A program made the translations under genes and the position numbers. From Luteococcus sp038433155 (GTDB lineage Bacteria; Actinomycetota; Actinomycetes; Propionibacteriales; Propionibacteriaceae): a DNA stretch of 64,000 nucleotides. This document shows, piece after piece, positions 24,670-33,354 of this stretch. Location of the stretch: positions 62,001 to 126,000 of the forward strand of contig NZ_JBCDMW010000016.1 in NCBI RefSeq assembly GCF_038433155.1, given 5' to 3'. Within the stretch, counting starts at the first letter, position 1. Every line of letters starts with the position of its first letter. Below the pieces are notes generated by a model that was given only the letters and a program-made list of their open reading frames with translations, was not told the origin of the DNA and ran no database searches.

Positions 24670-26649
24670 TCAGCCCCCAACGTGCAGCTGGGGGCGCCAC
24701 CGTTCTTCGGGCTGCTTGCGCCGGATGATCTCGTGCACCAGCGGGGGAGTGTCGCCCTCGCCGGAGACCAGGAAGCGCAGCGCGCTCTGCACCGGCCCCT
24801 TCTCCGACCACTCGAAGTAGCAGTGCGGCGGCTCATTGGTGCGCGCGTTGACGTCCAGCAGCACCGCGGCAATCACATTGGGTACGGCGGTGCCGCGGGC
24901 GCGCAGGATCTTGTGCCGGCCCACCACGGCCGAGGTCACCTCCACCGGCGCCTCGAAGTCCGAGGCGTCGGAGATCACCGCCTCCAGGAAGAGGGTGGCC
25001 GACTCGTTGGGGATGTGGTTGTCCAACCGCACCTCCAGCGCCTTGTAGTTGTATTCATCCTCGCTGCCGGAGCCGGGCTTGTTGGCCAGGAAGCGCACCG
25101 GGCAGGGCTTCGCCTGGGCATCGGCGATGGCCTGGTCCAGCATCTGGCGGGCGCCCTCGTCGTAGATCACGATGGGCACGCGCAGCTCCAGGCTGCGGTT
25201 GGTGCGGGACCAGATGGACACCACCATGATCAGGGCGACGAAGAGCAGGGAGATCCACAGACCTCCCGGGTGGGTCAGCACATTCTGCACGAAGGTGTAG
25301 ATGAAGATGGCGCTGATCAGGCTGAAGTAGAAGCCGGGTGCCCAGTGCTTGCGGCGCAGCTCGGTCAGGGCGACGGCGACGGCGGCCGAGGTCATCAGCG
25401 CCAGCACGCCGGTGGCATAGGCGGCGGCCTGGTCATCCACGCTGGCCTTGAAGATGATGGTCACAACGGCGGCGATGCCCCAGATCACCACCACCAGCGG
25501 CCGGACCGCCTTGGCCCAGTCCGGCGCCATCCCGAAGCGCGGCAGGTAGCGGGGCACCACGTTGAGCAGCCCCGCCATGGCCGAGGCCCCGGCGAACCAC
25601 AGGATCAGGATGGTGGAGACGTCGTAGGCGGTGCCGAAACCCTCGCCCAGGTACTGGTGGGCCAGGTAGGCCAGGGCCCGGCCATTGGCCTCGCCGCCGG
25701 GCTGGAACTCCTTGGCCGGGATCAGCAGGGTGGTGGCCAGGGAGGAGCCGATCAACAGCAGGCTCATCATCAGCGCCGCCGTGGCCAGCAGTTTCTTGGC
25801 ATTGCGGATCCGGCCGGCCGGGTTGCCGCGGGTGTCGGAGGCGTCGCCCTTGACTTGGGGCATCACCAGCACGCCGGTCTCGAAGCCGGACAGGCCAAGC
25901 GCCAGGGCGGGGAAGACCAGCATCGCGGCGCCGAAGACCCCCAGCCAGTTGCCGTTCTGGGCCACCGCCAGCCGGCTCCAGTCGGTCACCAGTGAGGCGT
26001 GCTCCAGCACCTCCATCAGCCCGCGGACGATCACCACCACGGACAGGCCCAGGTAGACCAGCACCAGCACCACGGCCACGCCGATCGCCTCGCTGAAGCC
26101 CTTCAGGAAGACCGCCGCCAGCAGCGTGAGCAACAGCAGGGTGATGATCACCTGCTTGCCCTCCAGCGCCTGTTTGAGCATCGGGTTCTCCACCATGTGT
26201 GCGGTGGCGTCGGCGGCGGACAGCGTCATGGTGAAGATGAATCCGGTGGCGATGAAGCCAATCAGCCCCAGCACCAGCACCTTGCTGGGCCAGTAGCTGA
26301 GCAGCTTGGCCAGCATGGACAGCGAACCGTCGCCATTGGGGCTCTCCTTGGCCACCCGTCGATACATCGGGAGGGCGCCGAAGAGCGTGATCAGCACCAG
26401 CACCAGGGTGGCGACGGGGGCCAGGATGCCGGCCGAGACGGCGGCGATGCCCGGCTGGTAGCCCAAGGTGGAGAAGTAGTCGACGCCGGTCAGGCACATC
26501 ACGGCGTACCACGGCTTGACGTGGTTCTGGTTGACCGACTCGTCGGGATTCTCATAGGGACCGGAGGAATCGGTCTCGTCCCGCTCCAGGAACCAGCGGA
26601 GGAAGGGGGACTGCTGCGTGCGGCGCGGGGCGCCCAAGGACGAACTCAC
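24670..26649 (-). CDS. APC-superfamily permease with C-terminal cytoplasmic domain
   Basis: About 659 residues. The N-terminus is polar and hydrophilic for 45 residues, then about 12 hydrophobic helices run from KPWYAVMCLTGVDYFSTLGY to roughly residue 485; a soluble domain of some 160 residues follows (RVPIVIYDEGARQMLDQAI onward). The first helix motif and the GLSGFETGVLVMPQVKGD segment fit amino-acid/cation permeases of the APC superfamily; the substrate is unknown. The GTG at 26649 lies within a 15-bp inverted repeat that could hide it; a TTG at 26637 is an alternative. The last ten codons come from a 32-bp repeat, so the natural C-terminus may have been altered. Confidence 0.8.
   Translation of the reverse strand: MSSSLGAPRRTQQSPFLRWFLERDETDSSGPYENPDESVNQNHVKPWYAVMCLTGVDYFSTLGYQPGIAAVSAGILAPVATLVLVLITLFGALPMYRRVAKESPNGDGSLSMLAKLLSYWPSKVLVLGLIGFIATGFIFTMTLSAADATAHMVENPMLKQALEGKQVIITLLLLTLLAAVFLKGFSEAIGVAVVLVLVYLGLSVVVIVRGLMEVLEHASLVTDWSRLAVAQNGNWLGVFGAAMLVFPALALGLSGFETGVLVMPQVKGDASDTRGNPAGRIRNAKKLLATAALMMSLLLIGSSLATTLLIPAKEFQPGGEANGRALAYLAHQYLGEGFGTAYDVSTILILWFAGASAMAGLLNVVPRYLPRFGMAPDWAKAVRPLVVVIWGIAAVVTIIFKASVDDQAAAYATGVLALMTSAAVAVALTELRRKHWAPGFYFSLISAIFIYTFVQNVLTHPGGLWISLLFVALIMVVSIWSRTNRSLELRVPIVIYDEGARQMLDQAIADAQAKPCPVRFLANKPGSGSEDEYNYKALEVRLDNHIPNESATLFLEAVISDASDFEAPVEVTSAVVGRHKILRARGTAVPNVIAAVLLDVNARTNEPPHCYFEWSEKGPVQSALRFLVSGEGDTPPLVHEIIRRKQPEERWRPQLHVGG
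24674..24705. repeat. 32-bp direct repeat, copy 2 (inside permease gene end)
   Basis: This is an exact copy of 24532-24563. It lies within the last codons of the permease gene and encodes its final residues (WRPQLHVGG region). Confidence 0.8.
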
Positions 26650-26679
26650 TGGTCAAGGGTAGGGCCAGTGAGTTCGTCC
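26638..26679. repeat. 15-bp perfect inverted repeat over the permease start
   Basis: GGACGAACTCACTGG (26638-26652) and its exact reverse complement (26665-26679) enclose 12 bases. The left arm contains the permease GTG start codon. The structure lies between the katA stop and the permease, both on the minus strand. It could terminate katA transcription or sequester the permease start. Confidence 0.7.
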
Positions 26680-26696
26680 GGCATGCCGCGGGGCCG

Positions 26697-28289
26697 TCAG
26701 TGGGCGGCGTTGGTCCGCTTGTCCTGGACTCCGGCGTCGGCGCGACCCTTGGCCTTGTCGGGCTCACCGCCGGGATTGCGGTTGTCCGGCTGGGCCGCCT
26801 CCACCTTGGCCTGGATCCGGGCCCCGGTGGTTTCGTCGACGGCCTTCCAGTAGGCCAGGGCCCGCTGCAGCACCTCACCGGTCACGCCGCCCAGCAGGTG
26901 CCCGGCGACGGTGTCCACGAAGCGGGCCCGCTGCTCGTCATCCCAGACTTCCCGGACCAGGGTGCCGGCCTGGCCGAAGTCGTCGTCCTCGGCGTGCAGG
27001 GTGTAGGCCTGGTGCACCATCTCGCCGTCGGCCTCCCAGCCGTTGTGGGCCGGGCCCACCTGGTCGGCATAGGGGCGGCCCATCGAGTTGGGGGCGTAGA
27101 CGGCGGCGGTCTTCCCCTGTTCGTAGTTCATGTGGCCGTCGATGGCATAGAAGTTGCGCTCCACCCGCGGACGGTTGACCGGCAGCTGGTCGAAATTGGT
27201 GCCGATCCGGGCCCGCGCCGCATCCGGGTAGGCGAAGACCCGCCCGAGCAGCATCTTGTCCGGGCTGAAGCCGATCCCGGGCACCAGGTTCGACGGGCTG
27301 AAGGCGGCCTGCTCAATCTGGGCGAAGAAGTTGTCCGGGTTCTTGTTCAGCGTCATGGTGCCCACCGGGATCAGCGGGTAGTCCTTGTGGGACCAGGTCT
27401 TGGTCAGGTCGAAGGGGTTGAACCGGTAGTCCTTCGCCTCCTCATAGGGCATCACCTGCACCGAGAGGCGCCACTGCGGGTAGTCCCCGCGCTCGATCGC
27501 CTGCCACAGGTCACGACGGTGGAAGTCGGCATCCTCGCCGGCAATCTCGGTGGCCCGCTCGCCGGTCAGGCCCTCGACGCCCTGCTGGCTGTGGAAGTGG
27601 TATTTCACCCAGAACCGCTCGCCGGCCGCGTTCACCCACATGTAGGTGTGCGAGCCGTAGCCGTTCATGTGCCGGTAGCTGCGCGGCAGGCCGCGGTCAC
27701 CCATCAGGTAGGTCACCTGGTGGGCGCTCTCCGGGTTGAGGCTCCAGAAGTCCCACTGCATCTGGTTGTCCCGCAGGCCGTTGCCGGGCAGGCGCTTCTG
27801 GGAGGCGATGAAGTGCGCGAACTTCTGCGGGTCCCGCACGAAGAAGATCGGGGTGTTGTTGCCCACCAGGTCGTAGTTGCCCTCGTCGGTGTAGAACTTC
27901 AGGCTGAAGCCGCGCACGTCACGCCAGGTGTCGGGGGAACCCATCTCGCCCGCCACGGTGGAGAAACGGGCCAACATGTCGGTCTTCACCCCGGGCTGGA
28001 AGAGGGCCGCCCGGGTGTACTGGCTGACGTCCTCGGTGGTCTCGAAGGTGCCGAAGGCGCCGGAGCCCTTGGCGTGGGGGCGACGCTCCGGCACATTGGT
28101 CCGGTTGAAGTGGGCCAGGCTCTCCACCAGGTGCACGTCGTGCAGCAGCAGCGGGCCGTCGGGGCCGATGCTCAACGAGTTGCGGTCGCTCACGGCGGGG
28201 GCGCCGTTGGACATGGTGGAACCGGTGGTGCGGGCGCCCGGGGGCAGGGCGCCGAGGCTGTCTTCCTGGGGAACGGTGGGATCGGTCAT
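26697..28289 (-). CDS. katA: Haem catalase, clade with C-terminal tail
   Basis: About 530 residues. It breaks hydrogen peroxide into water and oxygen in the cytoplasm. The catalytic His region (HLVESLAHFNRTNVPERRPH), the SRY-like FSTVAGEMGSPDTWRDVRGF and the proximal Tyr region (RVFAYPDAARARIG) are all present. The length matches small-subunit monofunctional catalases plus a short polar tail (QPDNRNPGGEPDKAKGRAD). ATG 28289 has GGAAGGAG upstream, and this site forms one arm of an inverted repeat. It precedes the permease in the same direction, with 47 bp between them. The symbol is by family; the species name for the gene may differ. Confidence 0.93.
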   Translation of the reverse strand: MTDPTVPQEDSLGALPPGARTTGSTMSNGAPAVSDRNSLSIGPDGPLLLHDVHLVESLAHFNRTNVPERRPHAKGSGAFGTFETTEDVSQYTRAALFQPGVKTDMLARFSTVAGEMGSPDTWRDVRGFSLKFYTDEGNYDLVGNNTPIFFVRDPQKFAHFIASQKRLPGNGLRDNQMQWDFWSLNPESAHQVTYLMGDRGLPRSYRHMNGYGSHTYMWVNAAGERFWVKYHFHSQQGVEGLTGERATEIAGEDADFHRRDLWQAIERGDYPQWRLSVQVMPYEEAKDYRFNPFDLTKTWSHKDYPLIPVGTMTLNKNPDNFFAQIEQAAFSPSNLVPGIGFSPDKMLLGRVFAYPDAARARIGTNFDQLPVNRPRVERNFYAIDGHMNYEQGKTAAVYAPNSMGRPYADQVGPAHNGWEADGEMVHQAYTLHAEDDDFGQAGTLVREVWDDEQRARFVDTVAGHLLGGVTGEVLQRALAYWKAVDETTGARIQAKVEAAQPDNRNPGGEPDKAKGRADAGVQDKRTNAAH

Positions 28290-28298
28290 GGGGATGCT

Positions 28299-28347
28299 CC
28301 TTCCGCGTTTCAGCCAGTCAAGCACCTTGGGGCTGCGTCGCGGAAGG
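28299..28347. repeat. 9-bp inverted repeat overlapping the katA ribosome site
   Basis: CCTTCCGCG (28299-28307) and CGCGGAAGG (28339-28347) are exact inverted copies with 31 bases between. On the katA mRNA one arm contains most of the ribosome-binding sequence, so folding would block it. Confidence 0.45.
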
Positions 28348-28362
28348 GCCTCGGGGCCCCAG

Positions 28363-30591
28363 TCAGCTGACAGCGGAGTTGGCCGGCCAGCCGGTGGCGA
28401 CGGTCCGTGGGCTGCCCCACGTGCCGGCCCGGTTGGGCCAGACCGAGATTCGGCCATCCGGCCGTCGCGCCACCAGGTCCAGCGTGCCGCCGGTGGAGAG
28501 TTTCCCGGCGATCGTCACCGACGTTAGGCCGGCCCAGCCCTGGCCGATCACTCGGCCATTGGTCAGCGTCCCGGCGGGGGTGGTGGTGAACAGTTGCATC
28601 CGGCCGTTTGGCCAGATGGCGGCCAGGTCATCCCGGCCGTCGCGGTTCCAGTCACCGACGGGAAGCAGCGTCCGGACCGGGCCGAATCCGACCCCGATCC
28701 GGGTGCGCTGGGCCAGCCCGGTGGGGGTCATGGTCCAGCGGTAGAGCGCGCCCGTGCTGTCGGCCGCGATGAAGTGCTGGCTGCTTCCGCCGGCCAGCCG
28801 GCCGGCCTGGGTCATCAGCCGCATCGAGGACCAGCCCTTGCCGATCTGGCGGGCCGAGGACATCGAGCCCAGCCCCACCACCTGCCAGGACCACAACCGG
28901 CCGTCCCGGTCCCGGGAGAACAGGTCGGTCTGCCGGTCACCGTTGAAGTCGTGCACCCGGCCGAGCCAGTTGGTGTTGCCCCAGGCCGAGGAGACGGTCA
29001 CCGGCGTCAGCAGGTTGGCCGCGCTGCCGGGATGCACCTGCAGCGTTCCGGCGCGCAGGGCGTACAGGTCCGCCCAGCCGTCACCGCTCAGGTCCCCGAA
29101 GCGTTCGGTGCTGGCACGCTGCACCCGCTGGGTGACCCGCCCGCTGAAGGTCTGGTCCGCGGAGGCGAAGGTCATGCTGCGATAACCCGCTCCGGGCCAG
29201 CGCAGGATCCCGGTGCCCAGGCTGGCTCCCTGGGCGGCGGGCACCCGGCCCGCCCGGTCCCGCACGCTCAGCGGCCACCAGCCGGTGGTGTTGCCGGGCA
29301 GGGGCAGGTACTGGTCCTGCGCCTCGATGGCGTGCGCCCGCACCCCGCGCAGCGGGGCCAGATCGGTGATCCGGTTCTGCCGCAGGAAGAGCCAGGTCAG
29401 CTTGCCCAGACCGGCCAGCGGGGACACGTCGCTGACCTGGTTGGCATTCAGGTTCAGTGAGGTCAGCGCCGTCAGCCGGCGCAGCGGGCCGAGCACCCGG
29501 ACCTGGTTCTGTTCCAGGTTCAGTTCCTGCAGCAGCGTCAGGCGGGACAGGGCCTCCACCCGGCTGACCCGGTTGGCGGCCAGATCCAGCGCCACCAGCC
29601 CGGTGAGTCCGGACAACGGGGTCAGGTCGGAGACCTGATTGCCCCACAGCTGCACCGAGCGCAGCGTGCGCCGGCCGGCCAGCGGCTTCAGCGAGCCGAT
29701 CCGGTTGAAGGCGGCCTCCACCGTGATGATCCGGGGGAGCCGGGCCACCGCGGACAGGTCGGTGAGCTGGTTGTCGTCCACCAACAGCTCCTGCAGCGCG
29801 GTGGCGGTGGCCACCGGCGCCAGGGAGCCGATCCGGTTGCTGCGGGCATCCAGCACCTGCAGGTGCGTCAGCGGGGCCACCGGGGTGAGGGAAGCAATCC
29901 GGTTGTTGCCCAGCCACAGTTCCTGCAGTTGCCGCAGGCTGGCGACGTCGGTGATGTCGGTGAGGGCATTGCGGGAGAGGTCCAGCCGGGTGAGGTTGCT
30001 GGCCCAGCGCAGCCCGGCCAGGCTCTGGATCTGCCGGTCCTGGCAATTGAGCTGGCTCAGCCGAGCCAGATCGGGGCGGGTGACGGCGGTGCCGATGGGC
30101 CGGCCCAGCGCGTCGTTGATGCACGCCACCAGCCGGGGGTCGGTGACCCCGCCGGTGACTGCCGCGCCCTCAACGCGTCGACGCTGGGCGGCGACGGGGG
30201 CCGTGGTGGAGCGCAGACCGGAGGCGGACACGTACCGGAAGCCCGTGCCGTGCCCGACCGGGGACGTGCTGCGGTCCGCCCGGACGGTCACCTGGACCCG
30301 GCCCGCCGGATGGGCGGGCACCCGCACCCGCAGCCGGGTGGCGGACAGCACCTGCACGTCGGTGGCGGGCGTCTGGCCGAAGGACACCACCGGGTTGTGG
30401 CCGAAGCCCTCGCCGTCGATCTGGATGGTCAACCCACCGCCGGCCACGTCGGTGCGCGCGGAGAGCTCCCGCACGACGGGTTGGGTGGGAGCCGCCTGGG
30501 CGGGCGCCGGGAAGCTGAGGGGAAGCAGGGTGCCGGTCAAGCCGGCCAGGGCCAGTGCGCTCACCGTGGAGCGGCGGAATTGCGTGCTCAC
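28363..30591 (-). CDS. Secreted surface protein: IPT-like, leucine-rich repeats, FG-GAP-like repeats
   Basis: About 742 residues. A signal peptide (hydrophobic ALALAGLTGTLLPLSF, cleavage near AQA-A) opens the protein. Residues 40-120 resemble an IPT/TIG domain (LTIQIDGEGFGHNPVVSFG). About 175-415 holds internalin-like 22-residue leucine-rich repeats (LTRLDLSRNALTDITDVASL, LQELWLGNNRIASL and so on). From about 480 to the end come FG-GAP/VCBS-like repeats (FGDLSGDGWADLYAL, VHDFNGDRQTDLFSRD, VGDWNRDGRDDLAAIW). No sortase motif or C-terminal helix is seen, so it is probably released or held non-covalently. GTG 30591 overlaps the upstream gene stop (GTGA). The architecture suggests binding of a protein or glycan ligand. 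Confidence 0.8.
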   Translation of the reverse strand: MSTQFRRSTVSALALAGLTGTLLPLSFPAPAQAAPTQPVVRELSARTDVAGGGLTIQIDGEGFGHNPVVSFGQTPATDVQVLSATRLRVRVPAHPAGRVQVTVRADRSTSPVGHGTGFRYVSASGLRSTTAPVAAQRRRVEGAAVTGGVTDPRLVACINDALGRPIGTAVTRPDLARLSQLNCQDRQIQSLAGLRWASNLTRLDLSRNALTDITDVASLRQLQELWLGNNRIASLTPVAPLTHLQVLDARSNRIGSLAPVATATALQELLVDDNQLTDLSAVARLPRIITVEAAFNRIGSLKPLAGRRTLRSVQLWGNQVSDLTPLSGLTGLVALDLAANRVSRVEALSRLTLLQELNLEQNQVRVLGPLRRLTALTSLNLNANQVSDVSPLAGLGKLTWLFLRQNRITDLAPLRGVRAHAIEAQDQYLPLPGNTTGWWPLSVRDRAGRVPAAQGASLGTGILRWPGAGYRSMTFASADQTFSGRVTQRVQRASTERFGDLSGDGWADLYALRAGTLQVHPGSAANLLTPVTVSSAWGNTNWLGRVHDFNGDRQTDLFSRDRDGRLWSWQVVGLGSMSSARQIGKGWSSMRLMTQAGRLAGGSSQHFIAADSTGALYRWTMTPTGLAQRTRIGVGFGPVRTLLPVGDWNRDGRDDLAAIWPNGRMQLFTTTPAGTLTNGRVIGQGWAGLTSVTIAGKLSTGGTLDLVARRPDGRISVWPNRAGTWGSPRTVATGWPANSAVS

Positions 30592-32012
30592 TGGAAGTTC
30601 ACCCGCCCGCCCTGACGCACCCACAGGCCGGCGAAGCGGCCCTCGGTGACCAGGATGTGACCCCGGCCACCCAGGGTGGCGCGCTGGGTTCCCGGCACGA
30701 CGGCGCTGCGGGAGAAGCTGGTGCTGCGCACCGCCTTGCCCACGCCGTCGGCAGACCATTGGTAGCCCACGATCGGCCCGCCGAGCTTCATCAGCACCGG
30801 CCGTGGTCGGGTATAGATGGCCTGGTCGGTGTCCAGCCCGACGCGGAAGGCCAGGTCCGCCTGTTCCCGCACCCAGAAGCCGCTCTTGGGGCCCTCGGCC
30901 ATGTAGAGCCAGGTCCCGGTGGCCGTTGACCAGCGGTGCCGCGACGTGGTGCGCAGCACCATCGGGCTGGTGGTCTTCCAGACCTGGGGCTTGCCCGGCC
31001 CGGAACCGACGGGCCGCTGGATCTGGTGGACACCGGGATTCACCCGGATCCGCCCCGCGGCCCTCGTGTCGGTGGTGTACGGCCAGTCCGCGAACATCTG
31101 GTCGCTGACCGTGCCAACCCGGCCCAGTCCGGTCAGGTTCCACAGGCCGACATAGCAGCTGGTGTTGACGGAGTGATAGCTCGGCACATTGGTGGTGCTG
31201 TTGGCAAAGTAGTTGGACCACCGGCCGGGGGCCCGGCAGTAGTTTCGGTAGAAGTCCAGGGTGGCGGCGGCGCCCTGGACCACCTCGCGTGCCAGCGGGT
31301 CCTTGGTCTGCTGGAGGTAGAAGCCCAGTTCCGCCAGCGCGTAGAAGTGGCCGTTGAAGACCGTCGAGAAGCGGCCGACGGGCGAGGGGTACTCCTCCAG
31401 CCAGAGGCAGTTGTTGGCATCGACGCCGGCGATCCACGGCTGGGTGGGGCGGCTGCGCAGTGGCGGCAGGTGGAAGGCGGCCACCACCTCCTGCCGGTAG
31501 CGGGCCCACTTGCGCTCCCCAGTGGCCTGCTCCAGCCGGTGCAGGGCGCGGGGGAACTTGGACTGGCCAAAGGAGGAGTACCAGGGCCCGGGCAGCGGCC
31601 GGCCGTCGGCATGCCAGTTGAACTCGTAGGCCAGGAAGCGGGCGCCCTGACGTCGTGCTGTCCGCTGCATCAGGGCTTCCATCACGGTGGCGGCAAAGCG
31701 CAGCTGCTCCCGGTCCGGCCTGCGGCTGTAGGAGTCCAGGTGGGCATTGAGCAGGTTGCCCAGTTGGGTCGGATGGATCACCACCCGGCCATCCTTGAGC
31801 TTCAGCCGCGGGATCGGGTCGCTGGGGGCCGAGATCATCCCGCCACGGTCACCGGCACCGATCAACCCGAAGGACTTGGCGGGGGAGTCCACCTGCTGGG
31901 CCAGCAACCGCCAACCAGCCCGGGCGTCGGCCACCTCCGGCAGCGCCGCAGCCAAGGGGAGGGCGGTGGCCGTTGCGAGCAGCGCCCGACGTGTCAGGGG
32001 GGTCGACGTCAT
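30588..32012 (-). CDS. Exported D-glucuronyl C5-epimerase-like protein
   Basis: About 474 residues. The N-terminus TPLTRRALLATATALPLAA looks like a twin-arginine or standard signal peptide. The body resembles the C-terminal alpha/alpha-barrel of D-glucuronyl C5-epimerases: WYSSFGQSKFPRALHRLEQA, VFNGHFYALAELGFYLQQTK and a downstream Tyr-rich segment. Those enzymes invert uronic acids within a polysaccharide. The C-terminal 100 residues form a beta-rich region ending at the coupled stop. ATG 32012 is preferred as GAAGGA lies six bases upstream; ATG 32018 abuts that site. It is co-translated with the leucine-rich surface protein. Enzymatic activity is unproven; the family call is by pattern. Confidence 0.62.
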   Translation of the reverse strand: MTSTPLTRRALLATATALPLAAALPEVADARAGWRLLAQQVDSPAKSFGLIGAGDRGGMISAPSDPIPRLKLKDGRVVIHPTQLGNLLNAHLDSYSRRPDREQLRFAATVMEALMQRTARRQGARFLAYEFNWHADGRPLPGPWYSSFGQSKFPRALHRLEQATGERKWARYRQEVVAAFHLPPLRSRPTQPWIAGVDANNCLWLEEYPSPVGRFSTVFNGHFYALAELGFYLQQTKDPLAREVVQGAAATLDFYRNYCRAPGRWSNYFANSTTNVPSYHSVNTSCYVGLWNLTGLGRVGTVSDQMFADWPYTTDTRAAGRIRVNPGVHQIQRPVGSGPGKPQVWKTTSPMVLRTTSRHRWSTATGTWLYMAEGPKSGFWVREQADLAFRVGLDTDQAIYTRPRPVLMKLGGPIVGYQWSADGVGKAVRSTSFSRSAVVPGTQRATLGGRGHILVTEGRFAGLWVRQGGRVNFQ

Positions 32013-32052
32013 CGTCATTCCTTCGGTACCGGATTCCCGGACGGGAGTCCAG

Positions 32053-32126
32053 TGGGCGCAGAGGGACTCGAACCCCCGACATCTTGCTTGTAAGGCAAGC
32101 GCTCTAACCAACTGAGCTATGCGCCC
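32053..32126 (-). tRNA. tRNA-Val (anticodon TAC)
   Basis: A 74-base cloverleaf reads on the minus strand: acceptor GGGCGCA pairs with TGCGCCC; the D-arm contains AGCTCAGTTGG; the anticodon arm CTTGC-CTTACAA-GCAAG presents TAC; the T-arm GGGGG-TTCGAGT-CCCTC has one mismatch-tolerant pair. The 3' CCA is not encoded. Confidence 0.95.
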
Positions 32127-32138
32127 GGGCGGTGCGCC

Positions 32139-33248
32139 TCAGGATACCGGGTCCAACCTGGGCTCCGCGCGACGGGGCGCCACCGGCCCCCGCTCCCAGC
32201 CCCGTAACCTGCGGTCCCACGCTCCCGGCAGGCCGAACAGGAAGTGCACCCCCAGCTTCTTCAGCGCCACCTCCAGGGCCAGGGCCATGGCCGCGATCAG
32301 GGCGGTGACCAGCAGGGGATAGCCCACCGCGGCCCCTCCCAGCCGGGCGGGCAGACCGGCCAGGGCAGGGGAGTGGGAGGTTGCCAGCATCAGGGCGCCC
32401 AACAGCAGCGGATGCATCACGTAGATGGCCAGCGTGTGCCGCCCCACCCACGCGCCCAACCGCGCCGCGGCGCCGAGCCTGCTGGCATACCAGGCCAGCC
32501 CCAGGGCGGTCAGGCCCTTGCCCAGGTTGCCGACGAAGAAGCTGGCCTGCAGCAGTTCCCAGCGCCCGCCGGCCAGGCCCACCATTCGGCCGGAGACCAG
32601 GTATCCGATCACGCCGGCCAGCACCAGGGCCCAGGCCCGGCTGCGCAGGGTGCGCTTCAGCCAGCCCGACGCGTACACGCCGATGGCGAAGTAGATGGCC
32701 AACACCGGCACCTTCATCCACATCCGCTGGCCCGGGTGCAGGAAGAGCATCGGCACCGCCAGCAGCGCAATCACCAGCCACCCCGGCAGCGGCCGGGCCA
32801 GCCAGAGAAAGAGCAGGTAGCAGGACAGCGCGAAGACGTACCACAACGGGGTTCCCGGCAACAGGAGCTGCGTGGCCCAGCTGCTGCCCAGGGTGACCTT
32901 CTCCGGGGTGGGGAAGACGAACAGGCTCCACGCGACGGCATAGACCGTCAGCCACACGGCGTACAGCCAGTAGTTCGCGGCGGCACCTCGCACCGCCGAG
33001 CGACCCCGGCCGATCTTGCCGGCCGCCAGCAGCCCGGACAGCATCAGCAGCAGCGGCATCCGGATCCCGCCGGCCACGTCGTTGAGACCAACCCAGGTGC
33101 CCGACCGCAGGGGCGGGGTGTCCACCTGCTGCAGGTGCCACAGCACCACGTGGTACAGCACCACCAGCAGCACGCACGCACCGCGTGCCAGGTCGATCCA
33201 GGTCTCGCGGGGGCGTTGCGTGGTGCCGGTCGGAGTCGGTTCAGCCAT
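32139..33248 (-). CDS. Acyltransferase family 3 membrane protein
   Basis: About 369 residues with roughly ten hydrophobic helices. The N-terminal WIDLARGACVLLVVLYHVVL carries the Arg and His typical of the first helix of acyltransferase-3 proteins (OafA/NodX type). SGRMVGLAGGRW and the later GRHTLAIYVMHPLLL with its His are family-like. Such proteins acetylate or otherwise acylate surface sugars or exported small molecules. ATG 33248 is chosen, with GGAGGG close upstream; the frame extends five codons further to a GTG. It starts immediately beyond tRNA-Val, on the same strand, and may read into the tRNA. Confidence 0.8.
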   Translation of the reverse strand: MAEPTPTGTTQRPRETWIDLARGACVLLVVLYHVVLWHLQQVDTPPLRSGTWVGLNDVAGGIRMPLLLMLSGLLAAGKIGRGRSAVRGAAANYWLYAVWLTVYAVAWSLFVFPTPEKVTLGSSWATQLLLPGTPLWYVFALSCYLLFLWLARPLPGWLVIALLAVPMLFLHPGQRMWMKVPVLAIYFAIGVYASGWLKRTLRSRAWALVLAGVIGYLVSGRMVGLAGGRWELLQASFFVGNLGKGLTALGLAWYASRLGAAARLGAWVGRHTLAIYVMHPLLLGALMLATSHSPALAGLPARLGGAAVGYPLLVTALIAAMALALEVALKKLGVHFLFGLPGAWDRRLRGWERGPVAPRRAEPRLDPVS

Positions 33249-33354
33249 GCCCTCCACCCTCACATGGGTCGGGAGCAGCGGCGCAACGACGCTGTCAGTG
33301 GACGCTCAGCCAACCACTTGCGCTGGGCTGACTATGCGGGTCTGCCTAGACCTG

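Noticed and set aside
29081..30124. Frame within the LRR gene encoding a Pro/Gly/Ala-rich protein
   Set aside because: It is out of frame with the LRR repeats, whose 22-residue period and hydrophobic pattern identify the true frame.
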